A program made the position numbers and the translations under genes. Of a stretch of 64,000 nt of DNA, positions 24,837 through 35,977 are shown piece after piece. Below the pieces are notes generated by a model. That model worked only from the letters and a program-made list of their open reading frames with translations. It searched no databases and was not told the origin of the DNA. Within the stretch, counting starts at the first letter, position 1. Each line of letters begins with the position of its first letter. Source of the stretch: Blasia pusilla (taxonomy: Eukaryota; Marchantiophyta; Marchantiopsida; Blasiales); NCBI GenBank assembly GCA_050084515.1, contig CM114272.1, positions 47,430,001-47,494,000 on the forward strand, read 5' to 3'.

Positions 24837-25005
24837 GGAAACATACAAAAAGTAGTAGAGAAATTCATAGCTTGAAGATCAGGAAAATTTAAAGAAAGAA
24901 AAAACAACGGGGAATATGATCGAAAATATAGAAAAAGTAGTAGAGAAATTCATGGATTGAAGATTAGGAAGATTTAAACAAAGAAAAAATAATGGGGAAC
25001 ATAAT
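24837..25005. repeat. Tandem duplication, period about 85 bp
   Basis: Two imperfect copies, aligned on AGTAGTAGAGAAATTCAT at 24851 and 24936, each running through a GAAGAT(C/T)AGGAA block to a GGGGAA(T/C)AT end. Confidence 0.9.
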
Positions 25006-25009
25006 GAGA

Positions 25010-26140
25010 GGGAAGAGTACTATTCTCACGACTGTTATTTCCTACCTACCTTGGTGCGTTTTTTTCCTATTGTCAAGTTTTGATTTGATTTGTGTATGCC
25101 ATGATCATCTATTATTCTGTTGGGAGTTTCAAAGAGGGAAACACGTGATATGCTATGGATGTTTGGGTCTCGCTTCATCTTAATCAAATAAGCCATACGT
25201 CTTGAAACTGCCCCTATGCACAACAAACATTTGTTGTATACCAAGTGGAGATGAAATTTGGTTTAGGCATCCATCTTACTTGTGAGTAATGCATAAAAAT
25301 GGTGTCTTAAACTATAAGAATGGGTTTTGACTAAAATAACTTGGACTGATTTAAAAAAAAAAGATCAATAGATGTGTAAATTCCAATGATATTGTGATTC
25401 ATCTTGGCAAAGGTAGAGAGTTGTGAGAAAGTATGCCCAAAAATAATTATTGAGCTCAAAAACCTAGGCGTGTCTTCGCACCCACTTAATAGTTGGAAAT
25501 TCTACGATTAGATTCTCATTGATAGTTTTAGTGGGTAAGGACTTCCATCTTGGAGTAGTCATTTCCCTCTATGACACTTCAAAAAGGATGGGATCTCGTT
25601 GTGAATAGCTAAGTGTTAGATACACACAATAGCAAAGACCTACAAGGCAAATCATGATTGCGAATCAAAGGAGGATCAAAATTGATGAGAAATATCAAGA
25701 CCTTAACATAGGTTTTCACAAAACTAGGATACATTAGGAAGTCTAGGTATGACTAATTGATTTAGATGAAATTACGAGATATAGGACAAGTTCTCGTATG
25801 CATAGACATCACTACATCATCTTTATTGTTGTTCACATCTACATAACAAATACCATCAATCTCCCAATATGTAGGAAGATTACTAAACCCAAAAAAACAC
25901 ACTTACATAGGTATGCCAAGACCACGCAAAAACTTTGAAGTAAAAATAACAACATGCCAACCACATTCTCGAAAGTATATATGATCATATTCATCAAGCC
26001 ATATCTAGATACCCTCCTTTTTGAGGGAATTGAGACTCTAACACTCTACTTCCTACCAAACCCTAGAAGAGGAAGTATTGCAAAAGCTAAACATGAGAAA
26101 GATGTATCTTGAAATCCATATCCTTGTCTCAAATACCCTT
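25010..26140. other. Intergenic DNA, nothing recognised
   Basis: AT-rich, with no supported frame. Its right part may be eroded 3' sequence of the gypsy relic that follows, but I cannot align it. Confidence 0.5.
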
Positions 26141-26149
26141 CAAAACCAA

Positions 26150-27480
26150 AATGTTTCGTGGATTGTGAGAGGTACTAACTTGTGCACATCCATATCGTGC
26201 ACCATGCAATAAAATCTAACGCCATCAATGTTATCTCATCTAAGTCTACATAATCTCTAGGATGAAATATACTTGTCATTGGACGATAACCTCCTCCATA
26301 AATTGTTGCATATCTCAATATATCCTTATGCTAAAAAATAGCCAAATTCTCAAATGACATGGCCATAACTATATAAAAAAATCTTCTTCCTATGAGAATG
26401 TGAATGCACCCCTATATCAATGTCATCAAAGTTCAAGGCCTTTCACATAGAATATCAAATAGGAATAGTTAAGCTCTCTTCCCCATATCAAAAATTATAC
26501 TGAAATGATGCTAAGAATACTCTCACTTGAAGAAATATTGTAGAGCCAACCACAACATTGGTAGGTCCCATTCCATAAAATATCCGTGTGGTAAGCCATA
26601 CGTTCGTAACCATCTCTTCATCTTCTGTACTACTCTCTCCATTAACCCATTCCCCTCAAGATGATCCCTAGATGTGGTGTCGTGATCAATCAACACTTAA
26701 TCACACAAGGCACGAAACTCTTCTAAACTGGCTATCTTGATAACTCAATATCTTTGGTGGTGTATTATAAGAACTCAACAAAAAATTCTAGAAAAACAAA
26801 ATTCATTGCTTCACTAGATTTTTTGGTAATGTCTCTGACTTAATCGAATTGGAAACATGCTCCTCGGCGACCAACATAAACCTATGATGACATCTTGTAA
26901 TTAAAAAGGAAAAGGTCCCCTGAAGTCTTGATTCCATCTTTAACCTAATCGTGAGATTGGAAAATGTTGTAACTATAAGGTAGGAGTATCGAAAGGTGCT
27001 TGCACTCAATCACATACCATGTACCTAACATCAATTTGTATGCTATATCATCAATACTTAACCTAGAGTAAGTTGTAAGTATGTATTATTCTAAAATGCC
27101 TCAATTCCTCCAAGTGTTGCTCATGCTTCTCAACTATACACGTCAAATAGAGATAATAATTTCATATATATAATATCATACATAACTTGATAGCCTAATG
27201 GGCCGCCTTTCATAACATCAAGGGTTGGTTAGTGATTCGAGTAGGACATACTATATATAATTCACCATACATGTTGGACTAACCAAGCGGAACACATTGC
27301 TTCAATTATCCAGCAACACCATACTTGGTGTTATAATTGTTCACTCTACTATAGGTGTAACTAACATATCTGCTAACATGGCAATGAAAATTGGCCATAG
27401 ATCAAAGGAGGAAATCCCGAGCATATGCTCAAAGGGCAAGTCCATAGCCATACAAAATACATTCCCCTTACCCTTATCTC
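26150..27480 (-). mobile_element. Gypsy relic E, heavily decayed, lacking the methyltransferase
   Basis: Nucleotide-level similarity to element B in the same order and strand. 26,200-26,500 matches B 39,030-39,240 (C-terminal integrase region). 26,630-26,900 matches B 39,420-39,690 (integrase core, with the shared phrase AATCACACAAGGCA...). 27,095-27,150 matches B 41,030-41,080 (RT, TTGCTCATGCTTCTCAAC). 27,300-27,450 matches B 43,455-43,590 (just upstream of the protease). No frame stays open for more than about 70 codons. Only about 150 bp separate the RT piece from the protease-side piece, so the segment that carries the methyltransferase in A, B and C is absent. Confidence 0.7.
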
Positions 27481-28540
27481 ATCTTTCTCATGTAAAATCT
27501 AGGTAAAAATGACACATGTGGCCAACTAAACTCTCAAAGGGACATATGATTGTCAAGTCACATCTATCCTCCACTATAAGGGAGTTGAAACTCTAGCTAA
27601 CACTTTATCTCCTATCAAACCCTACAATAATTTTTTTGTGAAGGCCCAACATGAGAAAGATGTCTCTTGAAAGCCACATGCTATCCTCATATACCCTTTG
27701 GAAGAGCCAATAGATCACTCTCACACATACAACCTTATATGGCTAACCCACGAATACAAGTCACCGGGTGAATGTTGATCGGGTCACCATGTCATCTTAC
27801 CCAAAATAGAAAAAAATTTTTTTTTTTCGGGATTGTTGACCCTAGTGCAATAGACGTGTAACTTACCTCATTTCACCACTCAAGACAAAGTTGTATTCAA
27901 ACATCTTGCTAACTCCCTTCATTGTCAATGAAACAAGAATCTAAGTGTTGATCAACTAGCTAGAATGTGACAAATTTGTGAAGGGAATGTAAGCTATGAG
28001 ATAAGACTCAACTAAGCCATGAGTCTCCCTATGAAGCCTCTTCCTTAAACCTTGACCAATCTCCCGAAGACGTTTTCCTAAACCAGAGCGTGACGGTTAA
28101 TTCTTCAAGGTGTGTCGCTTACCTCAAATATGAAACAAGGCCAAACACGCATTGCGATTAGTTCTTGATTCAAGGGCTTGAGTGGATAGAGAGGGAGAGT
28201 GTCCCCCCCCTATAGGTACTTCTGAGATTCTTCGATGGAACCCAAGAAGTCCCATTGTCCCATTTGGATCTTTGATTTTTGCCCTCAACCCAAAGATGGT
28301 TTGCAATTCGCGAATCAACGTTTGATTAGTTATCCATCAAGATAGCTTGGCGGAGGCTTCTTGCAACTTATGCGATTCTTAGCTCCCCAAATATATCTTG
28401 GAGCTTGGATCTACATTTCATGTGTCTCATGGTTATCTTGTTGTCTTTTGCGTTTCACAACTAGACTTGTGACGTCTCACTCATCTTGACTACTCATGTG
28501 TTCCTTTCTTCTTGTCCTTGTCATGCAAATACACATTGTT
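27481..28540. other. Unassigned DNA between gypsy relics
   Basis: No supported frame. Near 28,142 the phrase AACACGCATTGCGATTAGTT resembles the start of the unclassified repeat at 55.8 kb, hinting at another fragment. Confidence 0.4.
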
Positions 28541-28542
28541 TC

Positions 28543-28626
28543 CAATATACATTGGTTGTCATGCACACACATGTCTAAGATCCATCTACATATGAATTCT
28601 AGCATCTCTACACATAAACGACTAGA
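28543..28626. repeat. Dispersed repeat copy 2 (partner at 7.9 kb)
   Basis: Same-orientation match to 7,947-8,030 through CATGCACACACATGTCTAAG, ATCCATC and ACATATGAAT. It lies beside the truncated 3' end of gypsy element A. Confidence 0.75.
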
Positions 28627-28769
28627 AAAATCCAATGTAAAGTTGAATATGAATTGTAAACTCTAATGAAATATGCAATCAACCATATATGCTTCAAGTA
28701 AACAGCCATATCCAAGAATAAGATACACACTATTTTAATACTAGGAGAAAGTGTACAAAGGACTCCCAA

Positions 28770-29450
28770 AATATGTGTGATCTTCAAACAATCCTTCCCA
28801 AAAGGATCTATCACCCAAAATGGTGTTTGCTCCTTGTCCTTCACGTTGATGGGCGACTAATGATAGCCAACAGAAAGATCCAAACAACTAAAGATCCTTG
28901 CATGCCCCACTGCATCAAAGATCTCCTTGGGAGTAGACATAACATAGTGATTGGCCTTTGTATGCTGATTGATAGGACGATAATCCCCACACATCCGCCT
29001 ATCGGTCCACTAGCCATGCATGTCCTTCTTTGCCGGCATAACTGTGGAAGATGCATACTCTCCAAGCAATCTCTCCACCTGTGCAATGTTAGCCAAGTCT
29101 CGACTTCTACTTTGAATCAAGGCTTGCTCCCTGTCGGAGTATCTATAGGGTCGTCGGAAGACAGGAGTATCACTATCCAACTTGATCCGAATACATGGAC
29201 CCTTCAGCGTACCCAAGTTGTGTATGCTATATGCAAAACATGCCATGAATCTCCACAAGAACTGCAACACTCGTCTCCTCTCGGCTCTTGTCATCCTAGG
29301 ACCAATCACCGGATCCCAAATATCTCTTGAGTCTTGTGACCTCTGGAGAAGAGGAGGGTGGTGGTTGCTAACTAGCAACCTCTGGAGCAACAACATGCTC
29401 TCCCAACTCAGATACCAACTCTCTAGGCACTCCACTATGTCTTGCATTAG
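28770..29450 (-). pseudogene. Element A reverse transcriptase, N-terminal part
   Basis: Reading across frames gives FRRPYRYSDREQALI, then SSTVMPAKKDMHG, CGDYRPIN, FSCLDLSVGYH and FWVIDPFGKDCL: the fingers and motif A (LDL) of a Ty3/gypsy RT. The palm motif with YxDD is lost through the 3' truncation. Elements B and C both lack this fingers segment, so A is the only copy here that shows how the methyltransferase is connected to the RT. Confidence 0.8.
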
Positions 29451-29589
29451 CGAAATGAACTCCCATCTCTTTGTGCTCTCGTGACATGTCCCATGAAGTC
29501 CATGGATGTCTCTCCATCACCATTGCGCCCCTAACCAGTGTCTCACCCGTCCCGGTAGACGCTACATTGCAAAGTGGATGTAATGTCAC

Positions 29590-30610
29590 AAGCGCCTCTT
29601 GCATGCGTCTTTGCTCATCCAAACCAAGACTAAACACCCAAGTAAGAAAATTCAGATCCATAACCTGACCCAATATATCCTTGTCTACGGGATGCCTTTG
29701 CCATCATACACACTACCGTCGTACTTGTAGAGAACCCCATAGCTCGCTCTCGCTCGCAGACGTTGGGCTCCACTAGTGTATGTGCCTCATCATCCCATAT
29801 CATGCATGGTCCTCCTTGATGAAAAGAATGACATGAAAAAAAACTCACCAATGTAGGGAATGTTGCCCTCTATTGTCCCACCTAACTAACCACTGCCAAC
29901 GGTGGTACATCATCAAGAGTAACAACCTGAGATCGGCACCGTGGATCCAAGATCGCATGCATTGTCGGTAGTGATGGTCTCTAGACTCCATCATAAGCCC
30001 GCCTTAGTAACTCAAATGGTAAAAGGTTTTTCTATCACAATTATGGACGGTGTGCGTGTGATCCAACACTCGCCGCAACCAACATCACCGCCATTCCTAT
30101 CCACGACCGCACTTGATCTACACTCGTCATCACTTAGGCTCGAGTGTGAGCTAACAATAAGACGTTCTCCAAAATGTAGGTTGGAGAACATCTCTGGGTA
30201 GTCTGCAAGTGTCGAAGAACTCGCAACATCTCCCAAAACATAGCCGACCTCAGGTCCTGCAAACCAAGTCCCCGACTCGCCGAAGAATGACCCTAAAATG
30301 GCCACCTTGCCACCACCAAATATATCGGACCAACCCCATCCAAATTCGACGCCCCCAACAACAAAATGTCGGCCGGCAACACATGCTGATACCCCTTGAT
30401 TGGAGATACTAGCAATAATTGAGGATACTGCAGGACTAGTCTCAACACATGATGTAATGAGACTCTACGTGGGGTCTCATCCCTCTAAAAAAAAGTTGTG
30501 CTCTACTCATATTGTGGCTTGCAACACTGCAGCCAAAGTTGTACTAATACCTCCAAAGAGATCTAGTATACATACACCCTCCACGGGATACTGCCACACA
30601 ATGGGTGTGG
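29590..30610 (-). pseudogene. Element A cytosine-5 DNA methyltransferase-like domain
   Basis: Motif I ILDLFGGISTTLAAVLQA (about 30,510-30,565) binds AdoMet in this family. Motif IV reads WPF-stop: the catalytic Cys codon is TTT (30,296-30,298) and the next codon is TAG, so the copy is catalytically dead. Motif VI YILENV follows near 30,180, then a motif VIII-like ASVGSHAHR, a short target-recognition stretch with AILDPRCRSQ, and the C-terminal ERERAMGFSTSTT and GQVMDLNFLTWVF (motifs IX-X). Cytosine-5 methyltransferases transfer a methyl group from AdoMet to C5 of cytosine in DNA. At about 340 codons it is a minimal, bacterial-like size. Family call by motif order; copy-level decay seen directly. 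Confidence 0.8.
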
Positions 30611-30959
30611 TGTCAAAGGGTGTCAACGTCTCCACTCCTAGAGCACGTGGTGACTTTCTCCCGTCTTGCTCTAGAGCATACAGGCGGCTTAACGCTGCCT
30701 CACAAGCTTGTCTACTCTCCTCTGCAAATCACTGCTTATTCCCCACAAAGCTAAAAAAATGTCGCCAATAGATGTAGCCATGGTCGTGATTGCATGCCAC
30801 TCCTCAGAAGTATCCTCTACACGAATATCATTTGCATTTGGAATTTCCCTCCAGTAAATCTTTAGGCCAACATAATGTGCCACAATAAGTAGCAATTGCT
30901 GTGGTCAAACCTTGGAGCGAACAATGAAGTCTTCTTGCAAAGTGCAGAGGTAGTTGATT

Positions 30960-31310
30960 GGCTTATCCCTCACCTGACTACCAACCTGGTCGATAGGAGG
31001 TTGTCTCCTCCAAAAAGTCAAGCATGAACCCTAGAGGATACAATACGGTTGTCCCTACCAAAACATCATAAGACTTGGCCAGTGTCACAAGCGCTAGGAT
31101 GGATGAATAATCAATAGGATAATCGGGCCAAATCCTCACTAAAATCCCATTGTGAGTCATATACTGTGTTGAGGATGTGCCTCCCCGTTAAGTTTGAATC
31201 TAGAATGGAAATGATTGATCTCACACTTCCGCAATCCCATCGTTACATATTCCGCCTTCCCCAACATAAGGGGTTGTGTTGCTGAATCAAGTAGCACACG
31301 TTGTGATCGA
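30960..31310 (-). pseudogene. Element A retropepsin-like protease
   Basis: Active-site segment RVLLDSATQPLMLGKAEY (about 31,240-31,300) has Ala where retropepsins carry Gly in DSG. A second half, SYDVLVGTTVLYPLGFMLDF, lies near 30,990-31,070 and ends TTSYRPGW. Upstream, WHAIVARMAKFPARPAIERA (about 31,400-31,460) aligns with the same linker in B and C. Confidence 0.75.
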
Positions 31311-31589
31311 TACATGACTCTAGACAGACCAACCAACTCGAATACTCAATCTTGATTGTCCAAGACAACAACTCCTGTTGAGACGGTTGCACGCTCTATC
31401 GCAGGCCTTGCTGGAAACTTTGCCATTCTAGCCACTATTGCATGCCAACTCTTTGTGGATCTTTGTGACCTGCCAAGGATGCAACAAAGTGGAGGAGGAG
31501 TCTGAGGGAGTAGTCGTGCTTTCTTGCAGTAGGTAGAGAGGAGATAGGGAGGAGAGTGACAATGTGAGCTAGAAAAATGGGAAGTAAGA

Positions 31590-31745
31590 AGGAGATGACC
31601 AAAGTGCACAGGTTATGAAGGGGAGAGCTTGAGGAAGGGAGGGAGGGTATATCCAAGGAGAGAGAACTTGTAGAGCTTATTCCTTCGATGAGGTCGAGCT
31701 ATGATGCTCCTTGCAAAGCTATTTCATCTAGATCCTACATCCCTT
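31590..31745 (+). repeat. LTR fragment of the gypsy A/B/C family, plus orientation
   Basis: GGTTATGAAGGGGAGAGCTT, GGTATAT, AGAGAGA(A)CTTG, CATTCC/TATTCC and GAGCTATG(A/G)T(G/C)CTCC follow the order of the LTR at 54.45-54.6 kb. Its orientation is opposite to the neighbouring element A. Confidence 0.6.
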
Positions 31746-33260
31746 AAGAGCTAATGTATATAATGGTGTACTCAAATCAAGGCTTGGTGAGTGGGACAAC
31801 CTTGATTTAAGTACCATCATTATTGGAATTAGATGTACAATTTTCCATTGTAAATTAAGTAACAAAATTTAGGATGAAAATTACATGAAACAAAAGAGAA
31901 CTATTTCCTCTTTCTTTGGGTTACAATATTTTGTCATAATCTGAAATGATATATCCAAGGAGGCATCCCATTTGAGATTAAGAGTGCAATAATTGGAAAT
32001 ATGGAAGTAAGGATAAGAGGGCTTTGAATAATCCTAGTAGGATAAATGTCCACAAACATTTCACCAACAAACTCCACCATAGATGTATTATGTTAATATG
32101 TCATATGCTCAATGCATTGGACCAAGGACCTAACGCTTGAAATTTATCAAATATTGAGAGAGTATAGGCTCACAAACTTTAAACTTTACTATTGGCATTT
32201 TTTTTTTCTGTTTTGAAAGACACATATCAACCATCCTTCAAGGAAAAATAACGATAGCTTTGAGGAAAATTCCAAATTACAAGAGTGCTTGTGCAATGCG
32301 CTCGTATAAGTACCCACCTTTTATGTTTTCTCACTTTAAGATATCATTAAATAAGATCATGAGGAGCCCAGCCTAGTCGCAGGCATAGGGTCGCTGCAAC
32401 CATGTCAGACAGCAAGGCATTTGCCTTATTTTCCGGTTAGGATTAAATGCATTAAACCAATTACAACTACTCATCGACGTTCTTCCCCTATTTTTGTTAT
32501 TCTCCTCTAATCTTAGTTAGTTTTTCCTGACTCTATTAGGAACAGAAAGAGACAGAGGCTACAAATAGCATCCTTCTCTCCTCTTTCGACTCATTCTCTT
32601 CACTTGTCTCTTCCTTCTCTCCTTTCTCTTTCGGCACAATCTCTCTCACTTTCTCTGCACTTTTCTCCTTCTATTTTCATCTTTCCAATTTTTTTATTCT
32701 CTTTCTACATCATTTTTTAAATTTTCTTTCATGTCTCCAAATGTTGTGCACATTTACCATGGCAAATGTTTTTTAGTAGTGTATATGCTTATTTTCTTTC
32801 AATTCTCTCTCCCATTTCTTGTAGTGGTTTATCAAACTATTTTCTTTTTATCATCATTGTATATGGATTTTGTGTGAAAATAGAAAGTGACGAAATCACT
32901 AAAACGTGTTACAAATCTTGGAGATACAAAGTGGCATAGTCCGTCCATGCGCTCACAGAAGAGCTTCGATGGAACTTGAACATGGAGATAATTTGACATA
33001 CGAGAATGCGCTATCGCTACGGCTCATGACTATTTGACTACTCGGGAAACTAGGGTTTTTCTTACCTATTTTTCTTCATTTCTATTTAGAGAAAAAATTT
33101 GCCAAGGGCTGCGCCCTCAGACCCCCACGACGCATCGGGATGCCCCGCATCCTGATGCAATATAGGATTAGATAATCCTAGTAACGCTACTCCATAAACC
33201 ACCTACGTCATATTACTTTGACTCCTTCGACGCCTAAGTCGAAACCATCAATCTAGGCTT
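31746..33260. other. Non-coding DNA, possible copia LTR debris
   Basis: No gene. A CTACAAATAG TATA-like box near 32,560 followed by a long C/T-rich leader resembles plant LTR promoters. The 83-bp segment 32,872-32,954 recurs at the border of the copia element at 61.45 kb. GCTGCGCCCTCAGACCCCC near 33,108 is a GC-rich island. None of this defines an element. Confidence 0.4.
32872..32954 (+). repeat. 83-bp repeat shared with the 61.45-kb junction
   Basis: GTGTGAAAATAGAAAGTGAC...GCGCTC matches 61,450-61,530 on the same strand with about 80% identity, through GAAATCACT, ATACAAAGTGGC and TAGTC(C/T)GTCC. Confidence 0.85.
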
Positions 33261-33274
33261 CTCCTCATTCAAGG

Positions 33275-35894
33275 GTGCCGATCAGATTAATGGTGCTGCA
33301 AGAAGTGGATGTTGAGAATCCAACAAATTTTCAGAGTGACGAATCCCTCGAAATGTTAGAATGGATTTATTTCATTCTTTTGATAGTAAGGCATTACATC
33401 TTTCATAGGAGAACTAGATCTAGGATGTTACGTTTCAACTCTCATGTTCTTATGTACTTCAATTTGATGAGTCATGCAAGTGCTTTGTTGCGTTCCATTT
33501 GATGTCCTTGGTATATTCAACCAAGGTCAATAGGGCTTACAAGCCTTGCCATTGATCATAATATTTTGAGTAGGGAAAATCCTGCACGTTTTAAAGAATT
33601 CTTCCATGTAAGTGTGACTACATTTGCGATCTATTAAGGAGACAATTGACCACAAAACCTCCACGATCATTACGCTCCTTACCTAATATATTTTTGAGTG
33701 TTGAAAGGAAAGTTTCTATCACTTTACACCGTTCAGGTATAGGGGATCAACTATTGGGAATTGGTGAGCTCTCTGGCATCGGAAAGTCGACTATAGTGTG
33801 CATTGTTGGTAGAGTCATCAATGCACTCGTACAAGTGGCTCATGGGGCAGTGAGATGGCCTACAGGAGAAAGAACGGAGAGGGTTAAAGTTGGATTTGAA
33901 GCACAACATGGATTTTTGAATTGTTGCAATGCTATTGATGGAACCCATTTTCTCCTTGAACTACGATATGGTTCAAATTCCACGTCATGGAATAGCCACA
34001 AGAATAAATGTTATGCTTGTGCCATGCAAAGAATCGTAGATTATGAATTAAGATTTTTGGATACCTTTGGAGCATACCTTGGTTGTGTTCATCATACTCG
34101 ACTTCTCCGAAACTTGACTTTCTACAAATTAGCAAGTTCATCTACAAGGGTTCTTACGGGTCTCAAACTTCCACTTAGAAATGGCAACACAATTCAAGAG
34201 TACATTATTGGTGATGTAGGATATCCACTCTTACCTTGGCTCATAGTCCCATATCTAGAGCAACTAGGAGAAAAGAGTCTTGGAACCATCTTCACTCTTC
34301 TATGGATGTGTGTAGAAAGGGCATTTTGTAATGTACAAGAAGTATAAGAATTGATCTTTTTATAGTAATTTTATGAGTTCGATCCCCAAGAGGATCATGA
34401 TTATGTCAAAAGAGAGTTGAAGATGGCATTTATCTTGCAATAGTTGTAGTTAAGTGTGTACAGTTCGGATTCAATCACTTATCAGGGTATTCTTCTCTCT
34501 ATTAGTACCAAGATTTCTTTCCTCGATTCTCTCCAGTGGAATTGAATTCACGCTCAGGTAGATCTTCACTCAACATCAAAGAACCTCATTGAGACCTTAA
34601 TAAGAAGCTGGCTTCTCCTACTTTTGAACTCAATCCGTCTAGGCAAGCTACTTTCTGTCAAACTTATTTCTTACAACTCAATGCTGATTATTCTAATAAT
34701 GAAAGTGTTATCCTGATTCACTCTTCACTCTGTAGACCCAAAAATAATTCTCAAATATATGCATCGCACATCAGAATGAAGAAATGAGTTTGTTTCTACT
34801 CCATTAAGAATGAGAAAGCTTCAAAGTGTATACAAGCTTGAGAGGGTACTACTCCCTTGCTCGGACCATTCCTACAGCATAAGGACTTCGTGAAAGAATG
34901 ATGATAATAGCTACTTCCATGCTTCTTAAATATCTTCCGAGGTAGTAGTAGGTCCAAAGATCTGAAGCGTCTCTTACAAATCTAGTGTCTATTGAGAGTT
35001 TGTAACTACCTTGATCCACGGTTCTCTTATCTTTTCCTACCATCGTTATGAATCCGTTGGGCGTAATTGTCCTAACTTCCTATCTGGTCCAAAAAGTCGC
35101 GCCTCTTCCTAGTCTAACTATTCTAATAGAGTGCTTCTTGAAATCACTTTGAGTCTTAGCTTTGCTTCGCTGCAAAGTCTTGACTTTTTCTTCTTGCCTT
35201 GAGGACGAAGCTCTTCCTCTTGGTCTGAAGACGAAGCGCTGCTTCTTCGCTCTTGTTCCAAGTGCTTCGTTCTTCCTGCTTTGCTGCTTACCCTTCATCA
35301 TGCTTCGTTCAAGAGCGAAGCACTTCATAAACAAGTTCTTAATAAGGTTTTGTTGTCTTTTCCAAGCTTCGCTCTTAGTCTTTAGACTTCGTTATTGCAT
35401 TTCCCTCTCCTCTAAGGCAAATCCTTGATCTTCCACCTCTCTGCCTTGTCCTAGGAGCTTCATGATCCATTTCAATATTACTCATTCTTCCAATTCACAA
35501 ACATAATATCTAAAATAGTCTTTTTATACAACCTTTACTTCATAGAGTCTTCATTCCTTGAATCAAAATGTATAAATCTCTAAAAGTACAAAATTGTAGG
35601 TATCACACATTTGGACGACTCAAAGGTTCATGGCGAATTCTCAACCGACTTATTTATCATCCAAACTTGAATAGATTATCAGACATGATATTTTCTTGTT
35701 ATATCCTCCACAACATCATGATCAATAGGGGTGACCATGCTCCAAATGGAGTCATCAACCTTACAAGTACAACAAGCCCTCTTCCACCATGGTTCATGAG
35801 CTTTGTCCCCAATAATGAGGTTAAAAATGATGGAAGGGCAAACAGAGATAGACTTCTAGACCACATAGTGCCACATGGGCATAATAAAAGATAA
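33275..35894 (+). pseudogene. PIF/Harbinger (HARBI1-like) transposase, split by solo LTR
   Basis: The N-terminal frame (33,275-33,502) is followed by RFKEFFHVSVTTF near 33,590 and, from 33,646, an open frame of 233 codons. Catalytic motifs of the DDE superfamily are visible: AIDGTH (about 33,931-33,950, first Asp) and IGDVGYPLLPW (about 34,207-34,240, second Asp). The third, acidic residue lies in CVERAF at 34,309-34,326. Immediately after that Phe codon the gene is broken by a 1,281-bp insertion and resumes at 35,608 with FGRLKGSWRIL, continuing to NNEVKNDGRANRDRL and a stop at 35,894. Additional stops lie between 33,500 and 33,645. The transposase would cut and rejoin the element; this copy cannot. 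Confidence 0.85.
34327..35607. mobile_element. Solo LTR (1,281 bp) inside the transposase
   Basis: Starts TGTAATG and ends TATCACA, flanked by a perfect 5-bp target duplication CATTT (34,322-34,326 and 35,608-35,612). TG...CA ends plus a 5-bp duplication are the signature of an LTR retrotransposon; no internal coding region is present, so this is a recombined solo LTR or a very small non-autonomous element. It contains many GCTTCG/CGAAGC words near 35,165-35,330. Confidence 0.85.
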
Positions 35895-35977
35895 TGCATG
35901 CAATGATTGTAATATCCCATCTTTTCAATAAAGTATTATCATATATAAAACTTGTCATGGTTCTTCCTTATCTCTTC

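Larger units (their letters stand above)
28770..31460 (-). mobile_element. Ty3/gypsy element A with methyltransferase domain, truncated
   Basis: Order on the minus strand is protease, cytosine-5 methyltransferase-like domain, then the start of the reverse transcriptase. The element is cut at its 5' side (about 31,460, just before the protease) and at its 3' side (after the RT box GIDPxGKDCL near 28,770). Many stops and frameshifts mark it as old and inactive. It shares domain order and protein similarity with elements B and C. Confidence 0.85.

Noticed and set aside
28773-29330. 185-codon plus-strand frame
   Set aside because: Antisense shadow of the element A reverse transcriptase on the minus strand.
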